From Variovorax sp. OK212 (GTDB taxonomy: Bacteria > Pseudomonadota > Gammaproteobacteria > Burkholderiales > Burkholderiaceae_C): 64,000 nucleotides of DNA. Made by a program: the position numbers and the translations under genes. The stretch lies in NCBI RefSeq assembly GCF_900112425.1, contig NZ_FOLP01000001.1:1030082-1094081 (forward strand). Direction: 5' to 3'. The notes beneath the pieces were generated by a model that was not told where the DNA came from, made no database searches, and saw nothing but the letters and a program-made list of their open reading frames with translations. Shown piece after piece: positions 62,190-64,000 of this stretch (position 1 is its first letter; each line of letters begins with the position of its first letter).

Positions 62190-63768
62190 CGCGCGCGCCG
62201 TGCCGCCCGCGCAGCGCACGCTGCCGGCGATGTTGCAGCGGCAGGCCGGGCTGTTCGGCCCGCGCGCGCTGCTGCGGATCGCGGGGCGGGCGTGGGCGCA
62301 CCGCGACGCAGCGCAGGCAGCAGCCGTTCGCGCCGGCGCGCTGGCCGCGGCCGGCGTGGTGCGCGGCGACCGCGTGGCTGTGATGTGCGGCAACCGTGTC
62401 GAGTTTCTCGAGAGCTTCCTGGGCGCGGGCTGGCTGGGTGCGGCGGTGGTGCCGGTCAACACCGCGTCGATGGGGCCGCAGGTCGAATACTTCCTCGCGA
62501 ACAGCGAGGCGAAGCTGCTGGTGATCGAGGCGGGCTTTCTGTCGCGGCTTGCCACGGCGGACCTGGCGCGCACCGCGTTGCGCGAGATCTGGGTGGTGGG
62601 CGAGGCCGAGCCCGCGGACTGGCAGGCGCCCGAGGGCGTGCGCGTGACGCCTTACCCCGAAGGCGGCGAGGCGCTCGCGCCCGCGGCCGTGCAGCCCGGC
62701 GATCCGCTTGCGATCCTCTATACCTCCGGCACGACCGGGCCGGCCAAGGGCGTGATGTGCCCGCACGCGCAGTATTTCTGGTGGGGCGTGAACAGCGCGG
62801 AAGTGCTCGGCGTGGGCGCCGACGACGTGCTGTGCACCACGCTGCCGCTGTTTCACATCAATGCGCTCAACACCTTCGCGCAGGCTGCGCTGACCGGCGC
62901 CGAAGTGGTGTTCGAGTCGCGCTTCTCCGCCTCGGGCTTCTGGCCGTCGATGCGCGCGAGCGGCGCGACGGTGGTGTACCTGCTGGGCGCGATGGTGCCG
63001 ATCCTGCTGGCGCAGCCCGAAGGGCCCGGCGAGCGCGATCACCGCGTGCGCATCGGCCTGGGGCCGGGCGTGCCTTCCGCGGCGGGGGCGGCGTTCAAGG
63101 CGCGCACGGGTGTGCCGCTGCTCGAGGGCTACGGCTCGACCGAGACCAATTTCGCCATCGCCACCGCGCCCGATTCGCCGCGCGGCGGCGTCATGGGTTG
63201 GCTGCGGCCGGGCTTCCAGGCGCGCGTGGCCGATGAGGACGACGGGGCCCTGCCGCCCGGCGAGGCCGGCGAGCTGCTGCTGCGCGCGGACGAGCCGCAC
63301 GCCTTTGCGAGCGGCTACTTCAACATGCCCGGGAAGACGGTCGAGGCCTGGCGCAATCTCTGGTTCCACACCGGCGACCGCGTGGTGCAGGACGCCGACG
63401 GCGCGTTTCGTTTCGTCGACCGCATCAAGGACGCGATTCGCCGGCGCGGCGAGAACATCTCGTCGTTCGAGGTCGAGCAGGTGCTGCTGAGCCACGCGGG
63501 CGTGGCCTCGTGCGCGGTGTACCCGGTGCGCTCCGAACTGGCGGAAGACGAGGTGATGGCCGCGCTGGTGGCGCGCGAGGGCGTGGCCATCGACCCCGCC
63601 GAACTCGTGCGCTTCTGCGAAGGCCGCCTGCCGTACTTCGCCGTGCCGCGCTACATCGACGTGCTGGCCGACCTGCCGCGCACCGAGAACGGCAAGGTGC
63701 AGAAGTTCAAGCTGCGCGAGCGCGGCGTGGGTCCGCAGACCTGGGACGGCCGGCCCGCGAGGGCCTGA
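62179..63768 (+). CDS. AMP-binding acid:CoA ligase 2
   Basis: A 529-residue acyl-CoA synthetase: [41 protein letters not shown], and [18 protein letters not shown] with the C-terminal lysine in [12 protein letters not shown] paralogue of the ligase at 47174. It may activate anthranilate or a side-chain product, not known. ATG at 62179 after GGCGGAGG. Confidence 0.92.
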   Translation: MTSDARAVPPAQRTLPAMLQRQAGLFGPRALLRIAGRAWAHRDAAQAAAVRAGALAAAGVVRGDRVAVMCGNRVEFLESFLGAGWLGAAVVPVNTASMGPQVEYFLANSEAKLLVIEAGFLSRLATADLARTALREIWVVGEAEPADWQAPEGVRVTPYPEGGEALAPAAVQPGDPLAILYTSGTTGPAKGVMCPHAQYFWWGVNSAEVLGVGADDVLCTTLPLFHINALNTFAQAALTGAEVVFESRFSASGFWPSMRASGATVVYLLGAMVPILLAQPEGPGERDHRVRIGLGPGVPSAAGAAFKARTGVPLLEGYGSTETNFAIATAPDSPRGGVMGWLRPGFQARVADEDDGALPPGEAGELLLRADEPHAFASGYFNMPGKTVEAWRNLWFHTGDRVVQDADGAFRFVDRIKDAIRRRGENISSFEVEQVLLSHAGVASCAVYPVRSELAEDEVMAALVAREGVAIDPAELVRFCEGRLPYFAVPRYIDVLADLPRTENGKVQKFKLRERGVGPQTWDGRPARA

Positions 63769-63773
63769 GGCGC

Positions 63774-64000
63774 ATGACGAACGCAACGCTGCTCCCGCTT
63801 GCCGGCCGCGCGGCGTTCGTGACGGGTGCGGGGCAGGGGCTGGGCGCGGCCATTGCGCGCGGGCTGGCGCAGGCCGGGGCGCGCGTGGCGCTGGCCGATG
63901 TCGAGCCGGCGAATGCACAGGCCGTGGCGGCGCAGATCGACGGGCTTGCGCTGAGGCTCGACGTGCGCGACGAGGCGGCGTTTCGCGATGCCTTCGACAG
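63774..64000 (+). CDS. Short-chain dehydrogenase, N-terminal part (cut by window edge)
   Basis: The visible 75 residues begin MTNATLLPLAGRAAFVTGAG and carry the SDR cofactor motif TGAGQGLGAAI, ARVALADVEP and the adenine-pocket LRLDVRDEAAF. The start lies 5 bp after the ligase stop. The catalytic part is outside the window. It shows that the operon continues to the right. Confidence 0.88.
   Translation, partial: MTNATLLPLAGRAAFVTGAGQGLGAAIARGLAQAGARVALADVEPANAQAVAAQIDGLALRLDVRDEAAFRDAFD

Overview
The window is a GC-rich chromosomal segment, very probably from Variovorax or a close relative (Comamonadaceae, Burkholderiales). This is inferred from the codon bias, the gene order rpsT-murJ and rpsP-rimM-trmD-rplS-Nudix-cobD-like-hisC-rsgA, and the catabolic locus at the right end. 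I see no rRNA, tRNA, CRISPR array, integrase or transposase. Coding density is high and no gap without a gene exceeds 300 bases.

Positions 1-5400 (minus strand) hold a tryptophan-to-anthranilate (kynurenine) operon kynB-kynU-hypothetical-kynA, with kynA cut by the window edge, and the arginine pair argD-argF. Positions 5500-36000 are mostly housekeeping: rpsT and murJ; an ECF42-type sigma factor with its two DGPF partner proteins and a matching candidate promoter; an M14 peptidase; a GlxA-type regulator with DJ-1/PfpI and isochorismatase-fold enzymes; an AI-2E-type permease; purM, hda, pcnB, folK; a DUF47-PiT phosphate module with a Pho-box-like site; the rpsP operon; hisC; rsgA; orn; and a DEAD-box helicase with a long leader.

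From 36 kb to the right edge the content becomes catabolic. A four-gene operon (opine-dehydrogenase-like, 3-hydroxyacyl-CoA dehydrogenase, alpha/beta hydrolase, MDR reductase) converges on a marR gene. Divergent from marR runs a colinear, tightly spaced run of at least 18 genes: a two-subunit 2-oxoacid (indolepyruvate-type) oxidoreductase, a ferredoxin-type reductase, a Rieske dioxygenase alpha/beta pair, a CoA ligase, a degenerate thiolase, an OB-fold/SDR fusion, an isatin-hydrolase-like cyclase, an SDR, three periplasmic binding proteins interleaved with a second Rieske alpha/beta pair, a branched-chain-type ABC transporter (with a permease-ATPase fusion), a second CoA ligase and a further SDR. 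The order MarR | A B C(reductase) D(Rieske alpha) E(Rieske beta) matches my knowledge of the Variovorax iad (indole-3-acetic acid degradation) locus, so I read this as an auxin-catabolism locus.

My inferred route, which uses most of the genes: IAA uptake by the ABC system; oxygenation to dioxindole-3-acetate by the Rieske system; CoA activation; retro-aldol cleavage to isatin and acetyl-CoA by the thiolase-like/OB-fold pair; isatin hydrolysis by the cyclase; and conversion of isatinate (a 2-oxoacid) to an anthranilate derivative by the thiamine-dependent oxidoreductase. The kynurenine operon at the other end of the window would deliver the same product, anthranilate, from tryptophan.
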